Source of the DNA: DSSM01 sp964484125
GTDB taxonomy: Bacteria > Bacteroidota > Ignavibacteria > Tepidaquicellales > Tepidaquicellaceae
Direction: 5' to 3'
DNA length: 64,000 bases
Assembly (NCBI GenBank): GCA_964484125.1
Contig: CAZAEK010000005.1
Coordinates: 97,683 to 161,682 of the forward strand
The translations under genes were made by a program, and so were the position numbers. Shown here piece after piece: positions 10,085 to 17,375 of the stretch (position 1 is its first letter; each line of letters opens with the position of its first letter). The notes under the pieces are model-generated. The model saw only the letters and a list, made by a program, of their open reading frames with translations, searched no databases and was not told the origin of the DNA.

Positions 10085-10508
10085 AGAAAGAACTTTGAAC
10101 ACAGATTAAGCGGATGTAAAGGATTTCCTCAGGTTTACACTATCGAAGATGAATTTCTATGAACATTTTAAGTATTTTAATGATACAAAGTTCTGCAGTC
10201 ATTTGTAAAAGAGATTATATGGTCTTAATAATGTTCAGTTTGATTGCTGTGTAATGGATTTCCCCCCACTTTCAAATTTAATTCCTCTTTATTAAATGCA
10301 TTTTAATACTAATATCACATTAAAATGGGAATATGGGCATTAATATTTCTTAAATAATCAATATTACATAAAAAATCATAATATATTATGATTATACTAT
10401 CGTGTAATCATTTATTCGATAAATATACACTATAAATCACTATATAATAAGATTTATCTTGCATTTTTTTCTGGTTGTTACTATTATTATATTATAAATC
10501 ACAATAAA
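10085..10508. other. Intergenic region upstream of the HipBST-like operon
   Basis: 424 nt without a credible gene. It holds a degenerate copy of a dispersed repeat (10097-10136, GAACACAGATTAAG...), a 9-bp inverted repeat CATTTTAAT/ATTAAAATG with an 11-nt spacer (10299-10307 and 10319-10327), an 18-bp perfect palindrome (10375-10392), and repeated TATAAATCAC boxes next to the hipB start. Base composition becomes visibly A+T-richer toward hipB. Confidence 0.6.
10375..10502 (+). promoter_or_regulatory. Candidate hip promoter/operator region
   Basis: Perfect palindrome ATCATAATATATTATGAT at 10375-10392, and a 10-nt direct repeat TATAAATCAC at 10431-10440 and 10493-10502, the second copy ending 6 nt before the hipB ATG. 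HipB-type antitoxins bind repeated operator sites upstream of their own gene; that these are those sites is inferred from position and repetition only. Confidence 0.4.
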
Positions 10509-10718
10509 ATGTTATTATCAGAAATAGGAAATAAAATCAAAAAGAGAAGAAATGAATTAGGGTTAACACAACCTGCTTTAGCCCGAATGGCAGATGTCAG
10601 TTTAAATACTTTGTATCTTTTAGAGTCAGGACGCCTAAATGCATCAATTAATACATTAGAAAAAATATTAGAAGTAATTGGATTAGAAATTAATATAGAA
10701 GTTAAAAAATTAAACTAA
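10509..10718 (+). CDS. hipB: XRE-family HipB-like antitoxin/repressor
   Basis: 69 residues consisting almost entirely of one helix-turn-helix domain: IGNKIKKRRNELGLTQ, LARMADVSLNTLYLLESGR, INTLEKILEVIGLEI. This is the form of HipB, which binds DNA to repress its operon and also supports toxin neutralisation. It is the first of three tightly spaced genes (5 nt to the next). Candidate operator repeats lie directly upstream. There is no extended C-terminal tail. Confidence 0.85.
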   Translation: MLLSEIGNKIKKRRNELGLTQPALARMADVSLNTLYLLESGRLNASINTLEKILEVIGLEINIEVKKLN

Positions 10719-10723
10719 AGTAA

Positions 10724-11056
10724 ATGAGAAAAGCCGCTGTATATAGAAATGAAGATTTCGCAGGAACGTTGACTGAAGAAAATATAAATAGTTATATTTT
10801 TGAATATGACGAAAATTATTATTCAGATTCTTCTAAACCAGCAGTTAGTTTGACTTTACCTAAAACGAATCGAATATATAAATCAACTTACTTATTTCCT
10901 TTTTTTTATAATATGATTTCAGAGGGAGCTAATAAAAAATTACAATGCATAAGACTGAAAATTGATGAGAATGATAATTTTGGATTATTATTAGCTACAG
11001 CCAAATATGATACGATTGGTGCCATTTCAATAAAACCATTAGAGAAAAATACTTGA
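10724..11056 (+). CDS. hipS: HipS-like protein (HipA N-terminal subdomain, candidate antitoxin)
   Basis: 110 residues matching only the N-terminal subdomain of HipA kinases: SLTLPKTNRIYKS, LFPFFYNMISEG, LKIDENDNFGLLLATA, DTIGAISIKP. In ordinary HipA this segment is fused to the kinase; here it ends at a TGA that overlaps the kinase start in TTGA (11053-11056). This matches the HipBST arrangement, where HipS is a separate small protein that neutralises the HipT kinase. The neighbouring kinase is intact and has its own conserved N-terminus, so I read this as a true split system and not a broken hipA. Confidence 0.82.
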   Translation: MRKAAVYRNEDFAGTLTEENINSYIFEYDENYYSDSSKPAVSLTLPKTNRIYKSTYLFPFFYNMISEGANKKLQCIRLKIDENDNFGLLLATAKYDTIGAISIKPLEKNT

Positions 11057-12060
11057 ATATATCAGATATAAATAATTGTCCCGGTACTCTTGCTCCGGGA
11101 TTTAAAACATATAGTGCGACCTGCTTAAAAAATCTTTTTATGGGAAAAAAGGTGAATCATATTTTGCCTTACTCTTATACACAAAATGATGAAGAAGACA
11201 CTGAAAAATTCCTGGAGAACAGAAGCAGAATTTCGATTTCAGGAATCCGGGAAAAAGTATCAATGATTCTGATTAAAAATAAACTTCGTTTAACTGAGAA
11301 AGGTGAACAAGGAACTTATATTTTAAAACCAATTCCAAGAGACTTAAAAAAATATACTCAAGTCCCTGCGAATGAACATTTAACAATGCAAATTGCCAAA
11401 CAGGTTTATGGAATTAAAATAGCAGAAAACGCTTTAATTTTTTTTAAAAACGGCGAACCCGCATACATAACAAAAAGATTTGATATTAAGCCTGACGGAA
11501 CAAAGCTTGGGAAAGAAGATTTTGCGTCATTAGCAGGAAAAACAAAGGATACAGCGGGACCAGATTTTAAGTACGAATATAGTTACGAAGAAGCCGGTCA
11601 ATTACTTAAGAGATATGTTCCAGCTTATAAGGTTGAAATTATTAACTATTTTAAATTGATTGTATTTAACTATCTTTTTTCTAATGGTGATGCACATTTG
11701 AAAAACTTTTCACTTTTGGAGACATCCTCAGGTGATTATATATTAAGTCCTGCCTATGATTTGGTGAATACACGGATTCATGTGGATGATTCTGATTTTG
11801 CACTAAAAAAAGGGTTGTTCGCGGACGACTTTAAATCAGAGTATTACAAAAAAACAAATCACCCCTGTAAATCAGATTTCGTTGAATTCGCTAAGAGGAT
11901 TGAGATTCCGGAAAAGGATATTGAATTTTTATTAAAACCATTTTTAATGGAACAGGAAAAGGTTGAACAGTTGACTAATAGATCTTTTTTAGATGATAAA
12001 TGTAAAAAATCATATTTATTGAATTATAAATCAAGAAGAAAATGGTTAAACGAACAGTAG
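11053..12060 (+). CDS. hipT: HipT-like serine/threonine kinase toxin
   Basis: 335 residues from TTG 11053, overlapping hipS by 4 nt. A Cys-containing N-terminal segment (CPGTL...YSATC) precedes the kinase core. Ser61-Ile62-Ser63 (SIS) sits in the Gly-rich loop RSRISISGIREK, the place of the autophosphorylated SIS motif in E. coli HipT. Other kinase residues: Lys92 (YILKP), catalytic Asp213 in NGDAHLKN, and metal-binding Asp236 in AYDLV. HipA phosphorylates GltX and E. coli HipT phosphorylates TrpS, stopping translation; the target here is unknown. All catalytic motifs are intact, so the toxin should be active. Confidence 0.85.
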   Translation: MNISDINNCPGTLAPGFKTYSATCLKNLFMGKKVNHILPYSYTQNDEEDTEKFLENRSRISISGIREKVSMILIKNKLRLTEKGEQGTYILKPIPRDLKKYTQVPANEHLTMQIAKQVYGIKIAENALIFFKNGEPAYITKRFDIKPDGTKLGKEDFASLAGKTKDTAGPDFKYEYSYEEAGQLLKRYVPAYKVEIINYFKLIVFNYLFSNGDAHLKNFSLLETSSGDYILSPAYDLVNTRIHVDDSDFALKKGLFADDFKSEYYKKTNHPCKSDFVEFAKRIEIPEKDIEFLLKPFLMEQEKVEQLTNRSFLDDKCKKSYLLNYKSRRKWLNEQ

Positions 12061-12216
12061 CTTTGTATTGCTATAATATTTAATAAATTTAAGGCAGTTC
12101 ATTGTTAATGGAATAGCGAAGGAGGGATATGCAGGTAATTTGTTTTTCCGTTTAATTTGTGGGGAATAATAGCTAAATTAAAAGTTTGTTATTAAATATT
12201 ATATAATTAATTCTAT

Positions 12217-13551
12217 ATGTGGGTACAAATAGATAAAATATCGCAATATGTTGATAAGGAAGTCACGATTAAAGGATGGCTTTACAACATTCGCTCTTCG
12301 GGTAAACTTATGTTCCCCGAATTAAGAGATGGGTCAGGGCTTATTCAGGGAGTTGTTTCAAAGAAGGAAGTTCCGGAATCAGTTTGGAATGATTTCCAGA
12401 AACTTACTCAGGAATCTTCTGTAATCGTTACAGGGTTGGTTACTAAACATCCTAAAAAAGATGACGTTTATGAATTGCAGATTAATAATCTTGAGATTGT
12501 CAGCATTGCAGAGCCATATCCGATTACATTAAAGGAACACGGAGTTGATTTTCTTTCTGAGAAAAGACATCTCTGGCTTCGTTCTCCAAGACAGGCATCA
12601 ATTCTCAGAATCAGAAATGAGGTTATTATGGCAATACGCACATATATGTATGAAAATGATTTTATTTTATTTGATGCTCCGATATTTACTCCGAATGCCT
12701 GCGAGGGCACTTCTACTTTATTTGAAACCAATTATTTTGATTTAGGGAAAGCATATCTTTCCCAATCAGGTCAGCTTTATGCTGAAGCCGGTGCTTTGGC
12801 TCTTGGTAAGGTGTTTACTCTCGGTCCGACATTCAGAGCAGAAAACTCTATGACCCGCAGACATATCACTGAATTCTGGATGATGGAGCCCGAAATGGCA
12901 TATTATGATCTGAATGATAATATGAATCTCATCGAGGATTTTCTTGAGTATGTTGTTCAGCGTGTTATTAAAAACAGAAAAAAAGAATTTGATTTCATTG
13001 GCAGGGATACTACAAAACTTGAAAATGTAAAGAAACCCTTCCCGAGACTGACTTATACTGAAGCAGTTGAAATTTTACGCAAGAAAGATATTCCTTTAAT
13101 CCGTAAAACTGAAAACGGCGAAGAACATATAAGACCATTTCCCTGGGGAGAGGATTTCGGAGCTCCGCACGAAGAAGCAATTGTTGAAGATTTTGATAAA
13201 CCGGTTATGATTCATAGATGGCCATCAGGTGCTAAGGCATTCTATATGAAACGTGATCCGGAAAATCCTGATTTAGTGCTTGGAGTTGATGTCCTTGCTC
13301 CGGAGGGCTTTGGTGAAATTATCGGTGGTTCTCAAAGAGAAGATAATCTCGATTTATTACTTGAGAGAATTCGTGAGCACGGACTTCCGGAAGATGAGTT
13401 TCAATGGTATATTGATCTGAGAAGATATGGCAGTGTTCCGCATTCTGGTTTCGGGCTTGGTATTGAGAGGATTGTGAGCTGGTTGTGTAATCTTGAGCAT
13501 ATAAGAGAGGCAATTCCGTTTGCAAGGAGACCAAACAGGATCAGGCCATAG
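12217..13551 (+). CDS. asnS: Asparaginyl-tRNA synthetase
   Basis: 444 residues, class II aminoacyl-tRNA synthetase. An N-terminal OB-fold anticodon-binding domain (VTIKGWLYNIRSSGKLMFPELRDGSG, about residues 18-43) leads to the catalytic core: motif 2 FRAENSMTRRHITEFWMMEPE, the GGSQRED segment, and motif 3 GFGLGIERIVSWL near the C-terminus. The FWMMEPE and PFARRPNRIRP segments favour the Asn over the Asp or Lys enzyme. It charges tRNA-Asn in the cytoplasm. The gene starts 156 nt after hipT and is probably transcribed from its own promoter. Confidence 0.95.
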   Translation: MWVQIDKISQYVDKEVTIKGWLYNIRSSGKLMFPELRDGSGLIQGVVSKKEVPESVWNDFQKLTQESSVIVTGLVTKHPKKDDVYELQINNLEIVSIAEPYPITLKEHGVDFLSEKRHLWLRSPRQASILRIRNEVIMAIRTYMYENDFILFDAPIFTPNACEGTSTLFETNYFDLGKAYLSQSGQLYAEAGALALGKVFTLGPTFRAENSMTRRHITEFWMMEPEMAYYDLNDNMNLIEDFLEYVVQRVIKNRKKEFDFIGRDTTKLENVKKPFPRLTYTEAVEILRKKDIPLIRKTENGEEHIRPFPWGEDFGAPHEEAIVEDFDKPVMIHRWPSGAKAFYMKRDPENPDLVLGVDVLAPEGFGEIIGGSQREDNLDLLLERIREHGLPEDEFQWYIDLRRYGSVPHSGFGLGIERIVSWLCNLEHIREAIPFARRPNRIRP

Positions 13552-13685
13552 TGGAATGCACAGATTCGCAGAGGACGCTGAGGAGACGGACTGGTGCGGA
13601 ATGGATTCCCGGTCCCGACAAGTCGGGATGCAAAAAGAAGCACTTTCGCGGTAATTACGGAGAAGGCGTGAATGAGAAAGAAAAC
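13552..13685. other. Intergenic spacer with small repeats before the 48-bp array
   Basis: Contains GCACAGATTCGCAGAGGACG (13558-13577), similar to dispersed CACAGATT repeats elsewhere in the window, and a hairpin TCCCGA-CAAG-TCGGGA (13613-13628). No gene is seen. Confidence 0.5.
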
Positions 13686-14090
13686 AACTCCATTGGAGTT
13701 GAACGTTTGTAGATTAGAAATGAATTTAATATTCACCCCGCAGGGGTGAAAAGTATGTAGATAGGAGATGCTTTTTGAATTCACCCCGTAGGGGTGATAC
13801 GTTCGTAGATTGAAAATGTTTTTTGAATTCACCCCGCAGGGGTGGAAAGTATGTAGATAGGAGATGTTTTTTGAATTCACCCCGNNNNNNNNNNNNNNNN
13901 NNNNNNNNNNNNNNNNNNNNNNNNNNNNNNNNNNNNNNNNNNNNNNNNNNNNNNNNNNNNNNNNNNNNNNNNNNNNNNNNNNNNGGAGATGTTTTTTGAA
14001 TTCACCCCGCAGGGGTGGAACGTTCGTAGATTGGAGATGTTTTTTGAATTCACCCCGTAAGGGTGATATGTTTGTAGAAAAAGAAAAGAA
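13686..14090. repeat. Array of 48-bp units with palindromic cores
   Basis: Cores begin at 13686, 13734, 13782, 13830, 13878, then (after the N gap) 14003 and 14051; spacing is exactly 48 nt wherever there is no gap. Six cores are CACCCC-GYA-GGGGTG or near-copies (14051 has GTAAGGGTG); the first is AACTCC-ATT-GGAGTT. The linker is conserved: GTATGTAGATAGGAGATG or CGTTCGTAGATTGGAGATG, then TTTTTTGAATT. Because linkers are conserved as well, this is a tandem repeat and not CRISPR. The array ends just before the NYN gene and contains a scaffold gap. Confidence 0.9.
13885..13984. other. Assembly gap (100 N) inside the repeat array
   Basis: Exactly 100 N, a placeholder size. The gap interrupts a 48-bp tandem array, which explains the assembly failure; the true number of repeat units is unknown. 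Confidence 0.98.
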
Positions 14091-14549
14091 ATGAGATATA
14101 TAATAATAGACGGAAACAATTTGATACATAAGGTTGCAGGACTGAAGAAGCTTTTCGATAATGATAAGATGGCTTCGGGAAGGTCATTGCTGGAAAGTGT
14201 AAGGAGCAGGTTAGGACGAGGTGATAAGCTTAAAATTGTATTTGATGGTTTCGGAAATTATTCGGATAGCAGCGTGATATTTTCCGGAAAGAAAACAGCC
14301 GACGAAGTCATAAGGCAGTTCATTGAAGAGAATTACAATAAAAACCAAATTACAGTTGTTAGCTCTGATATGGAAATTTATCGTCTGGCAAGGGCTTGCG
14401 GATGTGAAGTAAAGAAGTCAGAGGAATTCTGGAAAGAGAATACAGTCAAGGTAACAAAGATTGAGAAAGAAGAAAATACTTCGGACAATGAAAAACCTTC
14501 CGGAATGAGTAAAAAAGATTTTGAAGAATTTAAAAATTTATTTAAATGA
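14091..14549 (+). CDS. NYN/YacP-type PIN-like endoribonuclease
   Basis: 152 residues. The YacP-type NYN fold is shown by IIIDGNNLIH (Asp7), KIVFDGFG (Asp52), KTADEVIRQF (Asp71) and VVSSDMEIYRLA (Asp93), giving the set of acidic residues that bind the catalytic metal in PIN-like nucleases. B. subtilis Rae1/YacP is a ribosome-associated mRNA endonuclease of this family; a similar RNA-cleaving role is inferred. The last 30 residues are charged and probably disordered. It overlaps the ABC ATPase gene by 4 nt (ATGA), so it is translationally coupled to the transporter genes. Confidence 0.85.
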   Translation: MRYIIIDGNNLIHKVAGLKKLFDNDKMASGRSLLESVRSRLGRGDKLKIVFDGFGNYSDSSVIFSGKKTADEVIRQFIEENYNKNQITVVSSDMEIYRLARACGCEVKKSEEFWKENTVKVTKIEKEENTSDNEKPSGMSKKDFEEFKNLFK

Positions 14550-15475
14550 ATATTGTTCAAACAGAGAATCTGACCAAAATATTCAGTGCAGGCAGGTTCT
14601 CAGGTAATTCAGTTAAGGCACTTGATAATCTGACTCTCAACATAGAAGAGAAAAAGATTTTCGGGTTGCTTGGACCAAACGGAGCAGGCAAAACAACTCT
14701 TGTGAAAATCCTGCTTGGAATTATTTTCCCGACTTCAGGAAAAGCAGAACTTTTCGGGAAAAGTATTTCGAATTTTCATAGCAGGAAGAGAGTTGGCTTT
14801 CTGCCTGAAAATCACAGATTCCCTGAATATATGACAGGAGAACAAGTCCTTTATTTTTACGGTGAATTATCCGGAATGAACCATACTGAGCTAAAGAAAA
14901 AAACAGATGAGTTTCTTTCGCTTGTTGACATGGAGAAATGGCGTAAGACAAAAATCAAGAAATATTCAAAGGGAATGTTGCAGAGATTGGGTCTGGCTCA
15001 GGCAATGTTAAATAATCCGGATTTGATTTTTCTCGATGAGCCGACTGACGGAGTTGACCCTATTGGCAGAAAACAAATCAGGGATATCCTTGTTAATCTG
15101 AATTCTGAAGGGAAAACAATACTTGTTAATTCACATCTGCTTAGTGAGGTTGAGCTGATTTGTCATACAGTTGCAATACTTAATAAGGGCTTATTGGTTA
15201 AAGAAGGTACTGTTGAAGACCTGACTGTTAATGAAAATGCTTATATATTCAAAACATCGGATTTAAGTGAAGATTTGCTTAACACTTTGCTCACTCAGTA
15301 TAAAGCAGAAATCAGAGGTAAAAATGATTTTAAATATAAATCTTCTTCACTTGAAGATCTTAATCTGCTTATTGACTATCTGAGGAAGGAAAAGGTGCTG
15401 ATAAATTCAATCTCACATGAAAAGAATTCACTTGAAGATTTATTTATAAACGTTATCGGACAGGAGGCAGTATGA
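14546..15475 (+). CDS. ABC transporter ATP-binding protein
   Basis: 309 residues. Walker A GPNGAGKT (residues 43-50), signature YSKGMLQRLGLAQ (about 140-152), Walker B LIFLDEPTDGVDP (about 160-172), and switch His in VNSHLL. This is the ATPase of a two-component ABC-2 exporter (CcmA/NatA-like); the C-terminal 90 residues are the usual accessory domain. It overlaps the NYN gene upstream and the permease gene downstream by 4 nt each, so it acts with that permease. The substrate is not apparent. Confidence 0.92.
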   Translation: MNIVQTENLTKIFSAGRFSGNSVKALDNLTLNIEEKKIFGLLGPNGAGKTTLVKILLGIIFPTSGKAELFGKSISNFHSRKRVGFLPENHRFPEYMTGEQVLYFYGELSGMNHTELKKKTDEFLSLVDMEKWRKTKIKKYSKGMLQRLGLAQAMLNNPDLIFLDEPTDGVDPIGRKQIRDILVNLNSEGKTILVNSHLLSEVELICHTVAILNKGLLVKEGTVEDLTVNENAYIFKTSDLSEDLLNTLLTQYKAEIRGKNDFKYKSSSLEDLNLLIDYLRKEKVLINSISHEKNSLEDLFINVIGQEAV

Positions 15476-16305
15476 TTTTCTGGGCATTAATTAAAGGAAC
15501 AATTAAGGAAGCACTTTCAAAGAAAATTCTTCTATCTGTATTCGGTTTATTTTCTTTTATAGTTCTCCTAATACTTGCATTGATAAATCTTGATTCTGTA
15601 GAAGGTATTCCTGCGCTTATGCAGGCAAATGAGGAGTTCGATTACAGACAGTTTATTATATCAATTGAATTACTGATGATTTCTCAACCGCCGTTTCTGA
15701 TAATAATGACTTTGTTTATGGTTATGGTTTCCTCGTTTATTCCTTCAATGCTTGAAAAAGGGAATATTGAAGTTTTGCTTTCAAAACCCGTTTCGAGAAC
15801 TTCTATTATTCTTTCAAAATATTTAGCAGGCGTAATAATTATTTTCTTTGCACTTCTGTATCTTGTCCTGCTGATATGGATAATTGTATCTGCGAAATCT
15901 GGTGTATGGCATTTTGATTTCGTGATTTATTCAGTTATATATTATACATATATTTTTGCTGTTATGTATTCGGCAATTATTCTGACGGGCTTGCTTTTCA
16001 GAAGTACGATTCTCTCGCTGATTGTGAATATAATGTTGTTCTTCCCGATTACTGCAATTTTATCCCTTAAAAACGAAATGGCTCAGGTTATTACAAATAA
16101 GCCCGTTATGTTTATAATTGACTTTATTTATTATTTACTGCCAAAGCCGTGGGATATAAGGGCAATCGCTTCATCTCTTATAGAAGGTTCTTTTACTGCA
16201 ACAGGAGGATTTTTCTTTGCATATCAGCCGGTTATTACTTCAGGTATATTCATGGTTGCAATGCTTTTTCTTTCAATTTACTTTTTTAATAAAAAGGATT
16301 ATTAA
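15472..16305 (+). CDS. ABC-2 type permease
   Basis: 277 residues with about six hydrophobic segments (near residues 18-40, 65-85, 110-135, 145-170, 176-195 and 250-270). The SFIPSMLEKGNIEVLLSKPVSR segment is typical of ABC-2 family membrane subunits. A Shine-Dalgarno sequence (GGAGG at 15463-15467) precedes the ATG. It forms the membrane channel for the ATPase encoded directly upstream. The substrate is unknown. Confidence 0.88.
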   Translation: MIFWALIKGTIKEALSKKILLSVFGLFSFIVLLILALINLDSVEGIPALMQANEEFDYRQFIISIELLMISQPPFLIIMTLFMVMVSSFIPSMLEKGNIEVLLSKPVSRTSIILSKYLAGVIIIFFALLYLVLLIWIIVSAKSGVWHFDFVIYSVIYYTYIFAVMYSAIILTGLLFRSTILSLIVNIMLFFPITAILSLKNEMAQVITNKPVMFIIDFIYYLLPKPWDIRAIASSLIEGSFTATGGFFFAYQPVITSGIFMVAMLFLSIYFFNKKDY

Positions 16306-16307
16306 AA

Positions 16308-17375
16308 ATGCTGAGAAGATTTTTAATTTTTATTCTTTTCCCGCTTTTTCTTTTCGGTTGCGGTAATGATAGTTCAAATGAAAAACTTACAGCTACTGTA
16401 AGACAAACCCTTAGTCTGCTTCAGGAAAATCCGCAGTTTGTGATGTATATGAGTTTTAAAAATATGAGGCAAACTGATTTCTGGAAAACTTATGTCTCTG
16501 ATTCCATTATCAAAGCAGAAAGTGAACTTGGAGGAATGTTAAATGTATTTAAAAACGCAACAGATGCTTCTATCTCAAATGGATTAGATGAGATATATAT
16601 TTCTAATTCATGGGAAGGTGAAAACTCTTTTGTTTTACGCGGCTCATTTAATAAGGATAAGCTGAAATCCTATGCAGAGTCTGATACAAATCTTTATAAA
16701 GAAACTTTCGATGACGGCATTACTGTATATTCCCACAGGGAGAAAAATCTCTTTTTCTTTCTAAAAGATAACGGAACAATCTGTGCGAGTAATTTCCCTT
16801 CAAGGATAAAGGAAATGCGAGATGTAAAGGATACCTCGCAGACAGGTATTTTAAAAAATCCGGAAGTATTATCCGCAATTGAAAATTCTTATTTTAAAAA
16901 TTCTTTCTGGCTTGTCTCAACAGAATCATCTTTTATCAGAGGAATTTTTTCTAATTTCATTGAGTCAAAATCAAAAAGCTATCCCGATACTTCATCTTTT
17001 GAGATTGATACAAATAAGATTAAATCTTCAGGACAGGATACAGTAAATAAGCAGGATATAATGCTGAGAAATCTTTCGAAGGCAGTAAAGTCAGTTTGCC
17101 TTTCGGGAAAAATGTCATCTGATTTGAAGGTTACTGTTCAGTTTGGATTCCCTGATGAAACAAATGCATTAAATTTTTCCAAGATGCTGAGCGGAATGAT
17201 AGCTCTTTCAAAGCTTGCTGCCTCAGCAACAAAGAATGAAAATGCTCCCGGCATGAAAATTATCGAGAATATGAAAATTGATTATGAAAAAAACCAGACG
17301 AGAATTTTTTTGGAAATAACAAAAGATAACATTGAGGCATTCAGGAGTTATAACTTTATGAATCCGCCGAAATAA
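16308..17375 (+). CDS. Predicted lipoprotein of unknown function
   Basis: 355 residues. The N-terminus MLRRFLIFILFPLFLFGC is a lipoprotein signal with lipobox LFGC and acylated Cys18. The rest is soluble and periplasmic, with repeated alpha/beta patterns (NPQFVMYMSFKN, LDEIYISNSWEGENSFVLRG, FPSRIKEMRDVKDT) resembling proteins annotated as DUF3352, which is a weak resemblance. It starts 2 nt after the ABC permease, so it may be the envelope partner of that exporter. Its 3' end overlaps the convergent MFS gene by 20 nt. Confidence 0.7.
   Translation: MLRRFLIFILFPLFLFGCGNDSSNEKLTATVRQTLSLLQENPQFVMYMSFKNMRQTDFWKTYVSDSIIKAESELGGMLNVFKNATDASISNGLDEIYISNSWEGENSFVLRGSFNKDKLKSYAESDTNLYKETFDDGITVYSHREKNLFFFLKDNGTICASNFPSRIKEMRDVKDTSQTGILKNPEVLSAIENSYFKNSFWLVSTESSFIRGIFSNFIESKSKSYPDTSSFEIDTNKIKSSGQDTVNKQDIMLRNLSKAVKSVCLSGKMSSDLKVTVQFGFPDETNALNFSKMLSGMIALSKLAASATKNENAPGMKIIENMKIDYEKNQTRIFLEITKDNIEAFRSYNFMNPPK

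Noticed and set aside
10724..12060. hipA broken by a frameshift
   Set aside because: hipS and hipT each have family-typical ends; hipT has its own conserved N-terminal segment before the SIS motif, and the 4-nt overlap is a normal gene junction.
12129..12155. 8-codon leader peptide with a Shine-Dalgarno-like GGAGGG before asnS
   Set aside because: Too short, the spacing to its ATG is only about 2 nt, and no Asn codons or hairpins suggesting attenuation are seen.
13686..14065. CRISPR array
   Set aside because: Linkers between palindromes are themselves conserved and the unit is 48 nt throughout; no cas gene is in the window.
13401..14129. Open reading frames on both strands through the 48-bp array, giving 16-residue repeat proteins
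   Set aside because: The period of 48 is divisible by three, so frames stay open by arithmetic. The frames run through the N gap and antisense into asnS, and there is no conserved start, signal or domain.
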